Source: Saprospiraceae bacterium (GTDB taxonomy: Bacteria > Bacteroidota > Bacteroidia > Chitinophagales > Saprospiraceae). Taken from it: 40,988 nt of DNA. The stretch's first letter is position 1. Every line of letters starts with the position of its first letter. The notes beneath the pieces were generated by a model. The model was not told the origin of the DNA and ran no database searches. It was given only the letters and a program-made list of their open reading frames with translations. The DNA is taken from contig JAHDCG010000045.1 in the NCBI GenBank assembly GCA_020629965.1, positions 1 to 40,988 on the forward strand, in the 5' to 3' direction. Below, piece by piece: positions 32,576 through 40,988 of the stretch. The position numbers were made by a program, and so were the translations under genes.

Positions 32576-33583
32576 ATGAATAATTTATCCGATTTACAGC
32601 AATTACTTTCCGTCCCCAAAGACATCGTTATCACTACCCACCGCAATCCCGACGGTGATGCCATCGGCTCCACGCTTGCCTTGTCGCACTATCTGCGTAC
32701 CCACGGTCATACCACGCACATGATGGCACCTTCCGAATATCCCGATTTTTTGGAATGGATGCCGGGCGCGGAAGAGTTTCTTATCCACGACATCGAACCC
32801 GAAGAGTGCGACCGTCTGATACAGCGCGCGGACATGATTTTTTGCCTTGATTTTAATTCTTTGGAGCGCATCGACAAAATGGGCGAGGCGATTGCCGCAA
32901 CCGACTCTACCCGCGTGATGATTGACCACCACCTGTACCCGGATGAGTTTTGCGACTTTATGATGTCCGATATTTCCGCGTCTTCGACTTGTGAAATGGT
33001 CTTCGATTTTATCGGCATGATGCAGGATAAAGACCGCATCGACAAGACCATCGCCGAGGCTATGCTGACCGGCATTTTGACCGATACGGGTTCTTTCAAA
33101 TACGCGACTTCGCCTAAGTTATTCCGCATTGTTGCCGAGCTGACCGAAGCCGGCGCGGATGATTATAAGTTGCAGGATTTAATATTTAATGCGCTGTCAG
33201 AGAAGAGTTTACGTCTCTTGGGTCACTGCCTTGCCAATCGCATGGAAATTCTGCCCGAATACAAAACCGGCATTATTTGGCTGACCAAAGAAGACTATGA
33301 AGATTTCGACATCAAGCGCGGCGAGACCGAAGGTATTGTGAATTATTTGCTGAAAATGAAAGGCATCAAAGTCGCGGCTTTTATTCACGAGCAGCCGAAA
33401 ATTACTAAAATGTCTCTGCGCTCCAAAGGCGATTTTTCGGTACAGGAAATTGCTTCCAAACACTTTCGCGGCGGCGGTCACAAAAATGCCTCGGGCGGCG
33501 CATCCTTTATCGGTTTGGGGAATACCATTCGCAAATTTAAAAATCTGCTGCCGGAATATGCGGAGCAACTCGCTGAGCTATAG
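32576..33583 (+). CDS. DHH/DHHA1 phosphoesterase (NrnA/Pde2-like)
   Basis: A 335-residue cytoplasmic phosphoesterase. The DHH domain has the metal-binding motifs NPDGDAIGS (Asp26, Asp28), CLDFN (Asp92), and MIDHHL (Asp117, His118, His119), followed by GILTDTGSFKYA. The C-terminal DHHA1 domain ends with the substrate-binding GGGHKNASGG. Stand-alone proteins of this layout include NrnA, which degrades nanoRNA and 3'-phosphoadenosine phosphate, and Pde2/GdpP-like enzymes that cleave pApA to AMP. Length matches the family. It is convergent with a 7TM-HD gene whose relatives make pApA from cyclic di-AMP. A 7-bp tract begins at the stop codon (33581-33583). No clear promoter box was found. Confidence 0.92.
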   Translation: MNNLSDLQQLLSVPKDIVITTHRNPDGDAIGSTLALSHYLRTHGHTTHMMAPSEYPDFLEWMPGAEEFLIHDIEPEECDRLIQRADMIFCLDFNSLERIDKMGEAIAATDSTRVMIDHHLYPDEFCDFMMSDISASSTCEMVFDFIGMMQDKDRIDKTIAEAMLTGILTDTGSFKYATSPKLFRIVAELTEAGADDYKLQDLIFNALSEKSLRLLGHCLANRMEILPEYKTGIIWLTKEDYEDFDIKRGETEGIVNYLLKMKGIKVAAFIHEQPKITKMSLRSKGDFSVQEIASKHFRGGGHKNASGGASFIGLGNTIRKFKNLLPEYAEQLAEL

Positions 33584-33749
33584 TTGATAGATGATGGTTG
33601 GTAGTTGATGGACGGATTGTGGTTTTTTGCGTAAGTATGTTGTAATTCTATGATTGCAAATTTTTTATTTATTTAATTTCAAAATTTTCTGTAAAAAAGA
33701 ATAAAATTCTCTAAATTACCAACAACCAACAACCGGCAACCGTCAACTA
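33582..33749. repeat. Inverted pair of GTTGATG/CAACCGN tracts
   Basis: The left arm 33582-33619 is AGTTGAT, AGATGAT, GGTTGGT, AGTTGAT, GGACGGA. The right arm 33718-33749 is ACCAACAACCAACAACCGGC then AACCGTCAACTA, largely its complement. The arms end at the stop codons of both convergent genes; the middle is AT-rich and has no other feature. Confidence 0.78.
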
Positions 33750-35831
33750 TTAGTCATCCTCCGGATACTCAATCCGGACATGATTCATACTGCGCAGCAA
33801 TTTTTTGAAAACCGCCCGCGCCGCATCCATTTCTCCGAAAGTTAGTTCCGAATAAAAGAATTGTCTTGCTTCCGTTTTTTGCTGAATAATTTTATCTACC
33901 AATTCGTCGATGTCTTTGCCCGTCGGATTTTGCAGACTTTTCGCGCTTGCCTCCAGGCTGTCCGCCAGCATCAGAATCGTTTCTTCTTTACTGACCGGCA
34001 GCGGACCGGGGTAGCGAAACGCCTCCTCGTCGATCGACTCGTCGGGATGATTTTTTAGATATTGTCGGTAAAAATATTCCGCACGGGTCGTGCCGTGGTG
34101 GGTCGTGATAAAACGCGATAAAATTTTCGGCAGACCCGCTTTTTTTGCCATTGCCAGTCCCTCCGCCACGTGCCCGATAATGATGCGTGCACTTTCTTCT
34201 TCATCCAGTTCGGAATGCGGATTATAGCCGCCTTGATTTTCAATGAAGAAGCGAGCGTTGGGTATTTTGCCGATGTCGTGATAGAGGGCAGCGGTTTTAA
34301 CGAGGATTTCGTCCGCCCCGATTTCGGCGGCAACGGCGGCACCGAGATTACCGACTTGGATGGAATGCTGCAAGGTGCCGGGGGCTTCGGTCGCCAGACG
34401 TTTGAGCAGCGGGCGGTGCATATCGGCGAGTTCGGTGAGAGCGGCAACGGAGGTAAAGCCGAATATTCTTTCTGACAACGGAATGAGCGGAAAGGCCAAT
34501 AAGGTCAGGAAAACGTTGAAAAACAAACTCGTGATGACCGTATAATCCATATCGGCGAAGGAATAACCCGCGATAATCGACAGCCCGACCCAACCCAAAG
34601 CGTAGGTCAGAAAAATAAAAATCATGGAGAAAAAATAGCCGCTCCAGTTGCGCACATTAGCGTCGCTCATGACGGCGACGATGCCCGCTAAAATTTGCAG
34701 AAAGGCAAATTCATAGCCTTCGCTGCACAAAATACTTGCAATTAAAATCAAAACCACATGCGTAAAAAACGCCAGTCGGTCGTTGATAAAAGTCTTGATT
34801 AAAATCGGCACGAGGCTGAAAGGAATAACCCAAACGCTGATGTCCGCTAAGTTTTCGGCGGCATAAACCAGCCAACCAAACACCACAAACCAGATAAAAA
34901 CGAAGAGCAGCGTGCTGAAATCCGCGAAGACTTCGGGGAGGTAAAAGCGGATAAAGAACATGAAAATAACCAAACTCAAAGAGGTCAGCAGCAGATAGCC
35001 GAAAAAGACCGCCAAGCCGTCTTTTTCACGCGATACATTTTCCTCGTATTCGGCTTGCAGGGAAAGCAAGGTGCGGTAGATTTCGTCGGTTACGATGCCG
35101 TTTTCTAAGATAATCTGGTCGCCTTTACTGACCTTGCCGCGCACCTCGGAGACCGATTCCAGTAAATCTTCTTTGAATAATTCGGTCAGTGTGTCGCTGT
35201 ATAAGAGGTTGGAAGTCAGAGAATTGCGCAGCGGGTAGAAAAGAAAATCGGGGTCGCGCAGGTCGGTCAGCGGCAACGAGTCCTGAATGAAATCTTCGAC
35301 TTCGGAGAGTGTATTGACATTGCCGACGGTTTGTTGTCGGGTAGCCGCGCCGCGCACGATATTGATGACGAAATCGGATTTTTGCTCGGTAATCGCGTCG
35401 TCATCCGATAAAATACCCGTACGAAATTGTCGGTTTAAAAAGCCCTCACCGTAGTCGAGGTATCGCTGTTTGCGCCGCAGCACGTCGGTAAATTGATTGC
35501 CGCTGATGTCGGAAAACGCCCGCTCGAATTCTTCCGTGAAGCGATTGATTTGTCGCACACCGATTTCCGTATCGACGATGTAATACGGAGAAAAATTTTC
35601 CAATAATTTCTCTTTTTCTTTCTCCAGTTCTTCGGGATATTTACGCACCGGAAAGTCAAAAGGAGCGATTAAATCGTCATTGTGCCAGGTTTGTCCGAGT
35701 TCAAATTCGGCATTAAAACGTGCATTATCGGGAAAAAGAAAACTCAGAAACAATATAACCGCCGCGACAATGAAGTACTTAAATACATCGAGCGGACGAA
35801 ATTTTACGGCGGCATCTTTTAAATCGGGCAT
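33750..35831 (-). CDS. pgpH: 7TM-HD phosphodiesterase (PgpH-like, c-di-AMP)
   Basis: A 693-residue membrane protein from the ATG at 35831. A transmembrane helix (FKYFIVAAVILFLSFLF) comes first, then an extracytoplasmic 7TMR-HDED region (about 40-265), seven hydrophobic helices (about 270-455, e.g. AVFFGYLLLTSLSLVIFMFF) and a cytoplasmic HD domain. The HD motif lies in ALYHDIGKIPNARF (His518, Asp519), with HSIQVGNLGAAVAAEIGA before it and HHGTT after it. Listeria PgpH, with the same layout, hydrolyses cyclic di-AMP to pApA. The frame opens 36 bases upstream (35867), but a TATTTTTG promoter box lies inside that extension, so the inner ATG is preferred. Convergent with the DHH phosphoesterase. 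Substrate is inferred from the family. Confidence 0.9.
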   Translation of the reverse strand: MPDLKDAAVKFRPLDVFKYFIVAAVILFLSFLFPDNARFNAEFELGQTWHNDDLIAPFDFPVRKYPEELEKEKEKLLENFSPYYIVDTEIGVRQINRFTEEFERAFSDISGNQFTDVLRRKQRYLDYGEGFLNRQFRTGILSDDDAITEQKSDFVINIVRGAATRQQTVGNVNTLSEVEDFIQDSLPLTDLRDPDFLFYPLRNSLTSNLLYSDTLTELFKEDLLESVSEVRGKVSKGDQIILENGIVTDEIYRTLLSLQAEYEENVSREKDGLAVFFGYLLLTSLSLVIFMFFIRFYLPEVFADFSTLLFVFIWFVVFGWLVYAAENLADISVWVIPFSLVPILIKTFINDRLAFFTHVVLILIASILCSEGYEFAFLQILAGIVAVMSDANVRNWSGYFFSMIFIFLTYALGWVGLSIIAGYSFADMDYTVITSLFFNVFLTLLAFPLIPLSERIFGFTSVAALTELADMHRPLLKRLATEAPGTLQHSIQVGNLGAAVAAEIGADEILVKTAALYHDIGKIPNARFFIENQGGYNPHSELDEEESARIIIGHVAEGLAMAKKAGLPKILSRFITTHHGTTRAEYFYRQYLKNHPDESIDEEAFRYPGPLPVSKEETILMLADSLEASAKSLQNPTGKDIDELVDKIIQQKTEARQFFYSELTFGEMDAARAVFKKLLRSMNHVRIEYPEDD

Positions 35832-35855
35832 AGGCTGAATGTTATGATTTGGGCG

Positions 35856-35863
35856 CAAAAATA
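35856..35863 (-). promoter_or_regulatory. -7 promoter box of pgpH (TATTTTTG)
   Basis: On the minus strand TATTTTTG followed by CGCCC matches TAnnTTTG and resembles the porP box (TATCTTTGCGCCC). Transcription would start about 12-20 bases before the ATG at 35831. Confidence 0.55.
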
Positions 35864-35896
35864 ACATTCTTAGGCTTTGTCGAACACTTTAATCAT

Positions 35897-36038
35897 GTTT
35901 AAAAGTTTAGGCGTTTAATCGTTTAGTACCGATGCCTGTTTTCTAAGATTTTTGGTTATCTCTGTTCAGGAATACGGATGATTATTCTTTTGGCGAAAGT
36001 ATGCGCGCTAAACGCCTAAACCCACTAAACTTTTAAAC
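35897..36038. repeat. Inverted pair of octamer tracts
   Basis: The left arm 35897-35928 is GTTTAAAA, GTTTAGGC, GTTTAATC, GTTTAGTA. The right arm 36006-36038 is built of the complement (CGCTAAAC, GCCTAAAC, CCACTAAAC, TTTTAAAC). About 77 bases separate them. The right arm ends 17 bases from the stop codon of the SprB-like gene. Confidence 0.82.
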
Positions 36039-36055
36039 GAACAAATAAACCCGCC

Positions 36056-39000
36056 TCACGATTTCACCAAACGCAGCGTCCGATTTCTTTTGCCTGCGCA
36101 CACAATCGTCACAAAATAAATGCCCGCTTTTTTATCGCTCAAGTCAAAGCGACGCACCAAATCACCCGCCGGCAGCACTTCCCGCATAATTTCGTGACCC
36201 AAGATATTCGTCAAAACCATGGTCTGATTTTGCGTGCCGACCCGCAGCAGATTTACCGAAAATTCGGATGTAAACGGATTCGGATAGACGGAGAAAGCCG
36301 TGCTGTTTTGCGGCAAAAGTTTGGCTTCCGTGACTTCCGAGCGTAGCATATTACCCGCCGCGTCGATGTAGCGGATGCGGAAAAAGTGCGTTCCCAAAGC
36401 CATATTTTCGCACAAATTAAAATACTCGTGGGTCGCCTCCGTGCCGTTACCCGGCAGCAAACCACTTGCGTCGGTGTAGTTTTCACCGTCCAAACTGTGT
36501 TCGACAATGAAAAAACCGTTGTTCGTTTCGCCCTCGGTCATCCAGTGCAATTCAACGGATTGCGCTGCTAAATCCACTGTATTTTCGGTTATTAAAAAAA
36601 CGAAACCCGAACCGGTCAGACAACCGATTTCAGCAACCGTAAAAGTTGCCGCAATTTCGCAACCGTTGGCGTCACGCGCCGTGATTTCGTAATTGCCGGG
36701 TGATAAATCCGTGACTTCATTTTCGGTCTGCGTACCGTCGAGAAAGAAAACGTAAGGAGCTGAACCGCCCGCCGGTGTCACCGTCAACGAGCCGTTTTCC
36801 AAATTACAATCCGCATCCGTCACCGTCAGCGACTCAAAAAAGAACTCGGTCGGCTCGGGGAAAGTCGCCACGAATATCTCACTACAGCCCAAAGAGTCCG
36901 TTACGTTGAGCAAATATTCTCCGGGCGGCAGGCTGTCGATGGTCGGGGTCGTCGCGCCGTTCGACCATTGATAGGTGTATGGCTCTACGCCGCCCGCTAC
37001 CGTGACCGTGACCGTGGCGTCGTCCGCCCCGGCACAGGTAATGCCCTGAAAATCACCGGGATTTTCGTCGGCATCGATGACAATCGGTTCGGGAATGAAA
37101 ATCTCGAATATTTGGGAGACAGCCGTGCAGCCGTTGCTGTCTGTGATGGTCAGTCGATAATCACCGTTTTCCGTAAAAGTACGGTCGAAATCCGTTGCGC
37201 CGTCAGACCATAAAAAAGTGTATTCGCCCGTGCCGCCCGATAAACTGAAGAAGTTGACGGCAGCGGTATCTTCGCCGCATTCCGCGTCCAGGATTTCGGC
37301 GAAGTAGTTAATCGCCGTTGGCTGACCGATAAGAAATTCGACCGCATCGCTGCAACCCGCCGCATCCGTCACCAACAACTGGTAAAAACCTGCGCTTAAA
37401 GTCAGCGGCAAATCTGTCATGATTTCTCCGTTCAGATTATAGGCAAAAGGCGGGGTGCCGCCCTGAAAACTCATCATCACCGAGCCTTCGCCGCCGTTAC
37501 AATCTGCCGTTTCGGTAGCAATCATGACCGAAAATTCTTCTCCGCCGGTGACTGTGTAAGTTTCGGTCAGGGTACAATTTTCAGCATCTGTTACGGTCAC
37601 GGAATAGCTGCCCGCCGCGAGGTTTTCGCCGTTGCCGGCATTCCATTCGATATTATAGCCGTCGTCGGGGAAGGGTGTGCCGCCTACGATTTCTAAGTCT
37701 ATGCTGCCGTTATTCTGACCGCAATTTGCATTGTTTACTGTTTCGGTAATCAACAAAGTCGCCGGTTGGGAAACAGTAAAATTTACGACCGCGCTGCATC
37801 CGTTCGCATCCGTTGCCGTGAGTTCGTAATCGCCGGCTGCGAGTGCGTTTAAAGGAGCATTTTCCGTGCCGTTGAGCATAAAAACTACCGGCATTTCTGC
37901 CCCCGTAACCGCCGGTAAAACCTCTCCGGTGTTTTCTCCGAAACAGGCAACGTCAAAAATTTCGAGGTCTAAATTCAACATGCCTTCCGTGTCGGTCAGC
38001 GTAAAAGTTACCGTAGTTACGCAGTTATTTTCGTCTTTGACATTTACCGTATAGCTGCCCGCAGTCAAATTTTCGCGCAGCAAACCCGCATCCGCGTCGT
38101 CCGTCCATACTACGGTATAAGTGCCCGTACCGCCGCTCAAAAGCAACTGAATACTGCCGTCGTTGCCCGCGCAACCCGGATTGATTATTTCCGCATCTAC
38201 AAGCAAAAGGGGCGGTTGCGCAATCGTAATCGGCATTTCTACCGTACAGCCCGCCGCGTCGTTGACGGAGATTAAGTATTCACCCGCCGCTAAATTTGTA
38301 AAGTCATCGACTTCCGTGCCGTCGATAAATACCGTGTACGGTTCGGTGCCGTCGGTGATGTCGAGTGCAAAACTTGCGTCCGTGCCGCCGTTGCAGTTCA
38401 CGTCATTTATGGTGATTGAAAAGTCGAGTTCCCCGTCCGTCGCGGTCAGTGTGAAGTTTTCTTCCGCCGTGCAGCCGTTTGCGTCGGTTGTCGTAACGCT
38501 GTACGTTCCCGCCGCTAAATTCAGGCGGTCGCTGTCGGTGCTGCCGTCATTCCACAGCACGGAAATGTTGCCGGCGCCGCCGGTCAGGGTCAATAAAATG
38601 CTGCCGTTTGCCGCCGTACAAGTCGGGTCGGTCGTCGTCGCGTTAATCATGATGTCGCTGTCGTTTTCGGCAATCGTAAAGGAGTCGGAAAAAGTACAGC
38701 CTTCCGCATCTTCTACCGTAAAATCATACATACCCGGCGGCAAAATATTGACTTCCGCGCCCGGCATTCCGTCGATGCTGAGAGTGAAAGGAGCCGTACC
38801 GCCGCTGATGAGAATTTCCGCCCCGCCGTTGTTTGCGCCGCAGTCGGCAGCGGTGACATTTACCTCGGCGGTCAGCGTGTTTTCCGGTTCAAACAAAACT
38901 AAAATGCCGAAACCCGTGCAACCCGAGGCATCGGTAATCGTGGCTGCATACACACCCGCCGGCAGGCTGTCACGCACTAATTCCGTGCTGCCGTCCGGGT

Positions 39001-40189
39001 AGCTGACCGTGTAAGGAGGCGTGCCGCCCGAGGGCGCAAGCGTGATGCTGCCCGGACTTGCGCAGGAAGGTTGCACGATGCTCGCATTGAAGGCAATATT
39101 ATCGACGCCCGGCAAAATTGTAATGGTTTCAAAATAAGCACAACCGTTCAAATCAGAGATTGAAACGGTGTACTCACCGGGCGGCAGGTTGCTGATTTCC
39201 GTGACGGGTACATTATCCAACTTGACGATGAAAGGCGGGGTGCCGTTGAGGATTTCGATGGTCGCGCCGCCGTCGGCACTGCCCGCGCAGCCTTCATTCA
39301 TAACGGTGATGTTGACTTCCAATTCGGTATCGACTTGGATTAAGACGAAGGACTCGGTGCGGCTGCAGCCGTTCGCATCGGTGACGGTAATCGTGTAGGT
39401 GCCGGCGAGTAAATTTTCCCGGTCAGGGTCGGTATTACCGTCCGACCAAAGGTAAGTGAAAGGTTGATTGCCGCCGGTAACGGTGAGGTCGATGCTGCCG
39501 TTGGGAGCGTTGCAAAGCGGATTTTCGGTTTCTGCCGTGACTGTCAAATCATTTTCGCCGCCTTCGATGGTAAATGTCTCCGTATCGGTGCAGCCCGCCG
39601 CGTCGGTTACTTGCAAAACGTAGTTGCCCGCCGCAAAAACTGTGGGCAGAGTGTCGCTGCTTTCTCCGTTTAAAACGTACATAAAAGGCTCGGTGCCTGC
39701 CACAACGGAGACGGTAACGCTGCCGTTAGCGAGCCCGCAGTCTGCAGCGACAATATTGTCGAGGTTGAGTTTGAAAAATTCGCAGTCGTCGGTGTCGCAA
39801 TCTTCCTGATAAATGACGGTGACAATGTTGCTTTCGCCGAAGGCAAAATCCGTGCAACCCGCGCGGCGGGCGCAGCGGCGATAGTAGGTTGTTTGCTCGA
39901 TGGGGGCGGGGTCGATTTCGGGGCTGTTGCTGTCGGGTATCGGTTGCCAGGTGACAAACGGATTTGTCGGTTCTTGGGTGGTAAAAATCCATATATATTC
40001 CAAATCTCCGCTGCCGCCGGTCGGTAATTCCGTGCTTGTGAGAGGTGCGGGGTCGGGATTTTCGGCGCAGACGGTTTGGTCGGCGGCGATGCTGCCGGGG
40101 TCGGTGACATTATCACATTGTGCAAAGAGAGAGCAGGAGAGGAGGAGGCAAAACGCCGTGAGCATGCGGGAGGTAAATTGTCTTTTCAT
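36056..40189 (-). CDS. SprB-repeat giant surface protein with T9SS sorting domain
   Basis: A 1377-residue secreted protein. The signal peptide is MKRQFTSRMLTAFCLLLSCS followed by LFAQ. After an N-terminal region of about 140 residues come fourteen consecutive SprB-type repeats of about 75-80 residues, each carrying C-x-x-x-NGS..., GG..P(Y/F), LxxGxYxxxVTDxxGC (e.g. AGTYTITVTDANGCSRTESF). A final domain of about 80 residues precedes the C-terminal T9SS type A sorting domain (FSVYPNPFTSEFSVNL to GIYFVTIVCAGKRNRTLRLV). SprB-repeat proteins act as gliding adhesins or surface adhesins on Bacteroidota. SprB itself is several times longer, so this is a smaller paralogue. Export would depend on T9SS and possibly PorP/SprF at 3.7 kb. 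The paired cysteines suggest one disulfide per repeat. Confidence 0.93.
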   Translation of the reverse strand: MKRQFTSRMLTAFCLLLSCSLFAQCDNVTDPGSIAADQTVCAENPDPAPLTSTELPTGGSGDLEYIWIFTTQEPTNPFVTWQPIPDSNSPEIDPAPIEQTTYYRRCARRAGCTDFAFGESNIVTVIYQEDCDTDDCEFFKLNLDNIVAADCGLANGSVTVSVVAGTEPFMYVLNGESSDTLPTVFAAGNYVLQVTDAAGCTDTETFTIEGGENDLTVTAETENPLCNAPNGSIDLTVTGGNQPFTYLWSDGNTDPDRENLLAGTYTITVTDANGCSRTESFVLIQVDTELEVNITVMNEGCAGSADGGATIEILNGTPPFIVKLDNVPVTEISNLPPGEYTVSISDLNGCAYFETITILPGVDNIAFNASIVQPSCASPGSITLAPSGGTPPYTVSYPDGSTELVRDSLPAGVYAATITDASGCTGFGILVLFEPENTLTAEVNVTAADCGANNGGAEILISGGTAPFTLSIDGMPGAEVNILPPGMYDFTVEDAEGCTFSDSFTIAENDSDIMINATTTDPTCTAANGSILLTLTGGAGNISVLWNDGSTDSDRLNLAAGTYSVTTTDANGCTAEENFTLTATDGELDFSITINDVNCNGGTDASFALDITDGTEPYTVFIDGTEVDDFTNLAAGEYLISVNDAAGCTVEMPITIAQPPLLLVDAEIINPGCAGNDGSIQLLLSGGTGTYTVVWTDDADAGLLRENLTAGSYTVNVKDENNCVTTVTFTLTDTEGMLNLDLEIFDVACFGENTGEVLPAVTGAEMPVVFMLNGTENAPLNALAAGDYELTATDANGCSAVVNFTVSQPATLLITETVNNANCGQNNGSIDLEIVGGTPFPDDGYNIEWNAGNGENLAAGSYSVTVTDAENCTLTETYTVTGGEEFSVMIATETADCNGGEGSVMMSFQGGTPPFAYNLNGEIMTDLPLTLSAGFYQLLVTDAAGCSDAVEFLIGQPTAINYFAEILDAECGEDTAAVNFFSLSGGTGEYTFLWSDGATDFDRTFTENGDYRLTITDSNGCTAVSQIFEIFIPEPIVIDADENPGDFQGITCAGADDATVTVTVAGGVEPYTYQWSNGATTPTIDSLPPGEYLLNVTDSLGCSEIFVATFPEPTEFFFESLTVTDADCNLENGSLTVTPAGGSAPYVFFLDGTQTENEVTDLSPGNYEITARDANGCEIAATFTVAEIGCLTGSGFVFLITENTVDLAAQSVELHWMTEGETNNGFFIVEHSLDGENYTDASGLLPGNGTEATHEYFNLCENMALGTHFFRIRYIDAAGNMLRSEVTEAKLLPQNSTAFSVYPNPFTSEFSVNLLRVGTQNQTMVLTNILGHEIMREVLPAGDLVRRFDLSDKKAGIYFVTIVCAGKRNRTLRLVKS

Positions 40190-40464
40190 CTTTTGGTGGT
40201 GTGTTTGTTTTTGTTTGTACAGGAAAATCTTTTGTTAACCGTGCGGGCGTTTGACAAAAAATAAAGCTATATTTCTCGTGTAATTTTCGGAAGTAAAAAG
40301 TTTTTCACGGAAGTGACGGCGCGGCACGACGGGCAGTCGTTGCGCTTTATTCACAAACTTAGTAAATATAATCGGGAGAAAAGAAATATGGAAAGAAAAA
40401 GGGGGCATTCGCGAGGGGGAATACCCGAATGGCGTTAAAAAAAGCGGAGTATAAGAGAAATAAT
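40190..40464. other. Intergenic gap upstream of the SprB-like gene
   Basis: 275 bases without a gene or clear repeat. On the minus strand a TTATTTTTTGTC about 70 bases before the SprB-like ATG resembles a -7 box with one extra base. Confidence 0.35.
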
Positions 40465-40758
40465 TTATCGAATAATAACTTCTTCTACGGCATTTTCACC
40501 CAAATGATTGTTTACCCAACCTTTAATGGTTTCGCGTTCATAGTGCAGCTCATTGCGCAGCGGTGCGCTGTCGATGGTGATGTACAGTCGCTTCCCGAAG
40601 ATTTTGATTTCTTTGGTATAATCGTTAATCGTCGTTCCCATTTTTTCCGCCCACAGTTTGGATATCGCCACTTTATTGATGCCCTTTTTGTGTTTTTTGG
40701 AAGAGTCGAGCCAGAGCTTCATGGCGTCCTTGAGGGGCATGTCGTTGTGTTTTTCCAT
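40465..40758 (-). CDS. DUF721 protein, DciA-like helicase-loading factor
   Basis: A 97-residue cytoplasmic protein of the DUF721/DciA family. The fold is recognisable from MPLKDAMKLWLDSSKKHKKG (helical start), KLWAEKMGTTINDYT (the W-x-x-x-x-G signature), KRLYITIDSAPLRNEL (the L-x-V-x-x-x-S-x-x-x-x-x-L strand) and a final helix. DciA is the replicative helicase loader in bacteria lacking DnaC/DnaI-type loaders. Bacteroidota members are short, as here. DnaG lies elsewhere in the window but not in the same unit. The ATG start is well placed; an array of TTAGATT heptamers starts ten bases upstream. Confidence 0.85.
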   Translation of the reverse strand: MEKHNDMPLKDAMKLWLDSSKKHKKGINKVAISKLWAEKMGTTINDYTKEIKIFGKRLYITIDSAPLRNELHYERETIKGWVNNHLGENAVEEVIIR

Positions 40759-40767
40759 GGTTGAGAA

Positions 40768-40809
40768 TTAGATTTTAGATTTTAGATATTAGACGTTAGA
40801 TTTTAGATT
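40768..40809. repeat. Heptamer tract (TTAGATT)6
   Basis: Six exact 7-bp units: TTAGATT twice, TTAGATA, TTAGACG, TTAGATT twice, upstream of the DciA-like start codon. Same repeat type as 9331-9358. Confidence 0.9.
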
Positions 40810-40936
40810 GCTTTGTGACTTCGGCAGACGTAATTTTGTCTCTTGCTTTAAACCTGTAGAACTTAGAGATAAAAAGCAATAAATATTAGTTTATTACCAA
40901 AAAACACTTCGCAATATAACGGATATTGTGAAATTT

Positions 40937-40988
40937 CAACCGTCAACCGTCAACCGTCAACCGTCAACCGTCAACCGTCAACCGTCAA
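40937..40988. repeat. Heptamer tract (CCGTCAA)n, cut by the window end
   Basis: More than seven perfect CAACCGT units, running off the window. By the rule seen elsewhere this tract would lie at the left edge of a gene beyond the window. The rest of the gap 40810-40936 shows nothing recognisable. Confidence 0.92.

Overview
The window looks like a chromosomal segment of a Bacteroidota bacterium, most likely of the Saprospiria type. This rests on PorP/SprF, a PorV-like barrel, a giant SprB-repeat protein with a type IX secretion (T9SS) sorting tail, a DUF5686/carboxypeptidase-regulatory-like protein, a DUF2027-Smr protein, and promoter boxes of the Bacteroidota form TAnnTTTG. No rRNA, tRNA, CRISPR array, phage module or intact insertion sequence was found. 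All genes look intact. The genus is not determined.

Layout. 1-4.8 kb: a WG-repeat protein, a tandem 213-bp repeat, a PorV-like outer-membrane protein, an SH3-NlpC/P60 protein that has lost its catalytic cysteine, and PorP. 4.9-12.8 kb: RecD2 helicase, a DUF5686 surface protein, uridine kinase, an Smr protein and a Gfo/Idh/MocA oxidoreductase. 12.9-25.2 kb: a FadJ-type fatty-acid oxidation enzyme, a giant alpha-2-macroglobulin lipoprotein and a giant secreted HYR/dockerin-like protein. 25.4-29.1 kb: a short-chain dehydrogenase, a YdeI/DUF1905-like protein and DnaG primase. 29.1-31.0 kb: a long non-coding region with a palindromic element and four related core-plus-terminator units. 31.0-40.8 kb: a SWIM zinc-finger protein, a histone-deacetylase-family hydrolase, a DHH phosphoesterase convergent with a 7TM-HD phosphodiesterase, the SprB-like adhesin and a DciA-like protein.

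Functional links. PorP, the PorV-like barrel and the SprB-like protein fit T9SS export and gliding or adhesion. The 7TM-HD protein and the DHH phosphoesterase could act in sequence on cyclic di-AMP and pApA. DnaG, DciA and RecD2 belong to replication and repair. The giant macroglobulin and the HYR/dockerin protein are cell-surface or secreted.

The intergenic DNA is the most unusual part. There are several repeat families. Two are palindromic elements present as oppositely oriented pairs. Many gaps carry 7- or 8-bp tandem tracts: the tract at the left of a gap is C-poor on the plus strand and the one at the right is G-poor. In five gaps the two tracts are complementary, so the gap can fold into a hairpin, and the repeat sequence differs from gap to gap. 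The four-copy array at 29934-30507, a constant 22-base box followed by an intrinsic-terminator hairpin, is the best candidate here for an undescribed RNA family.
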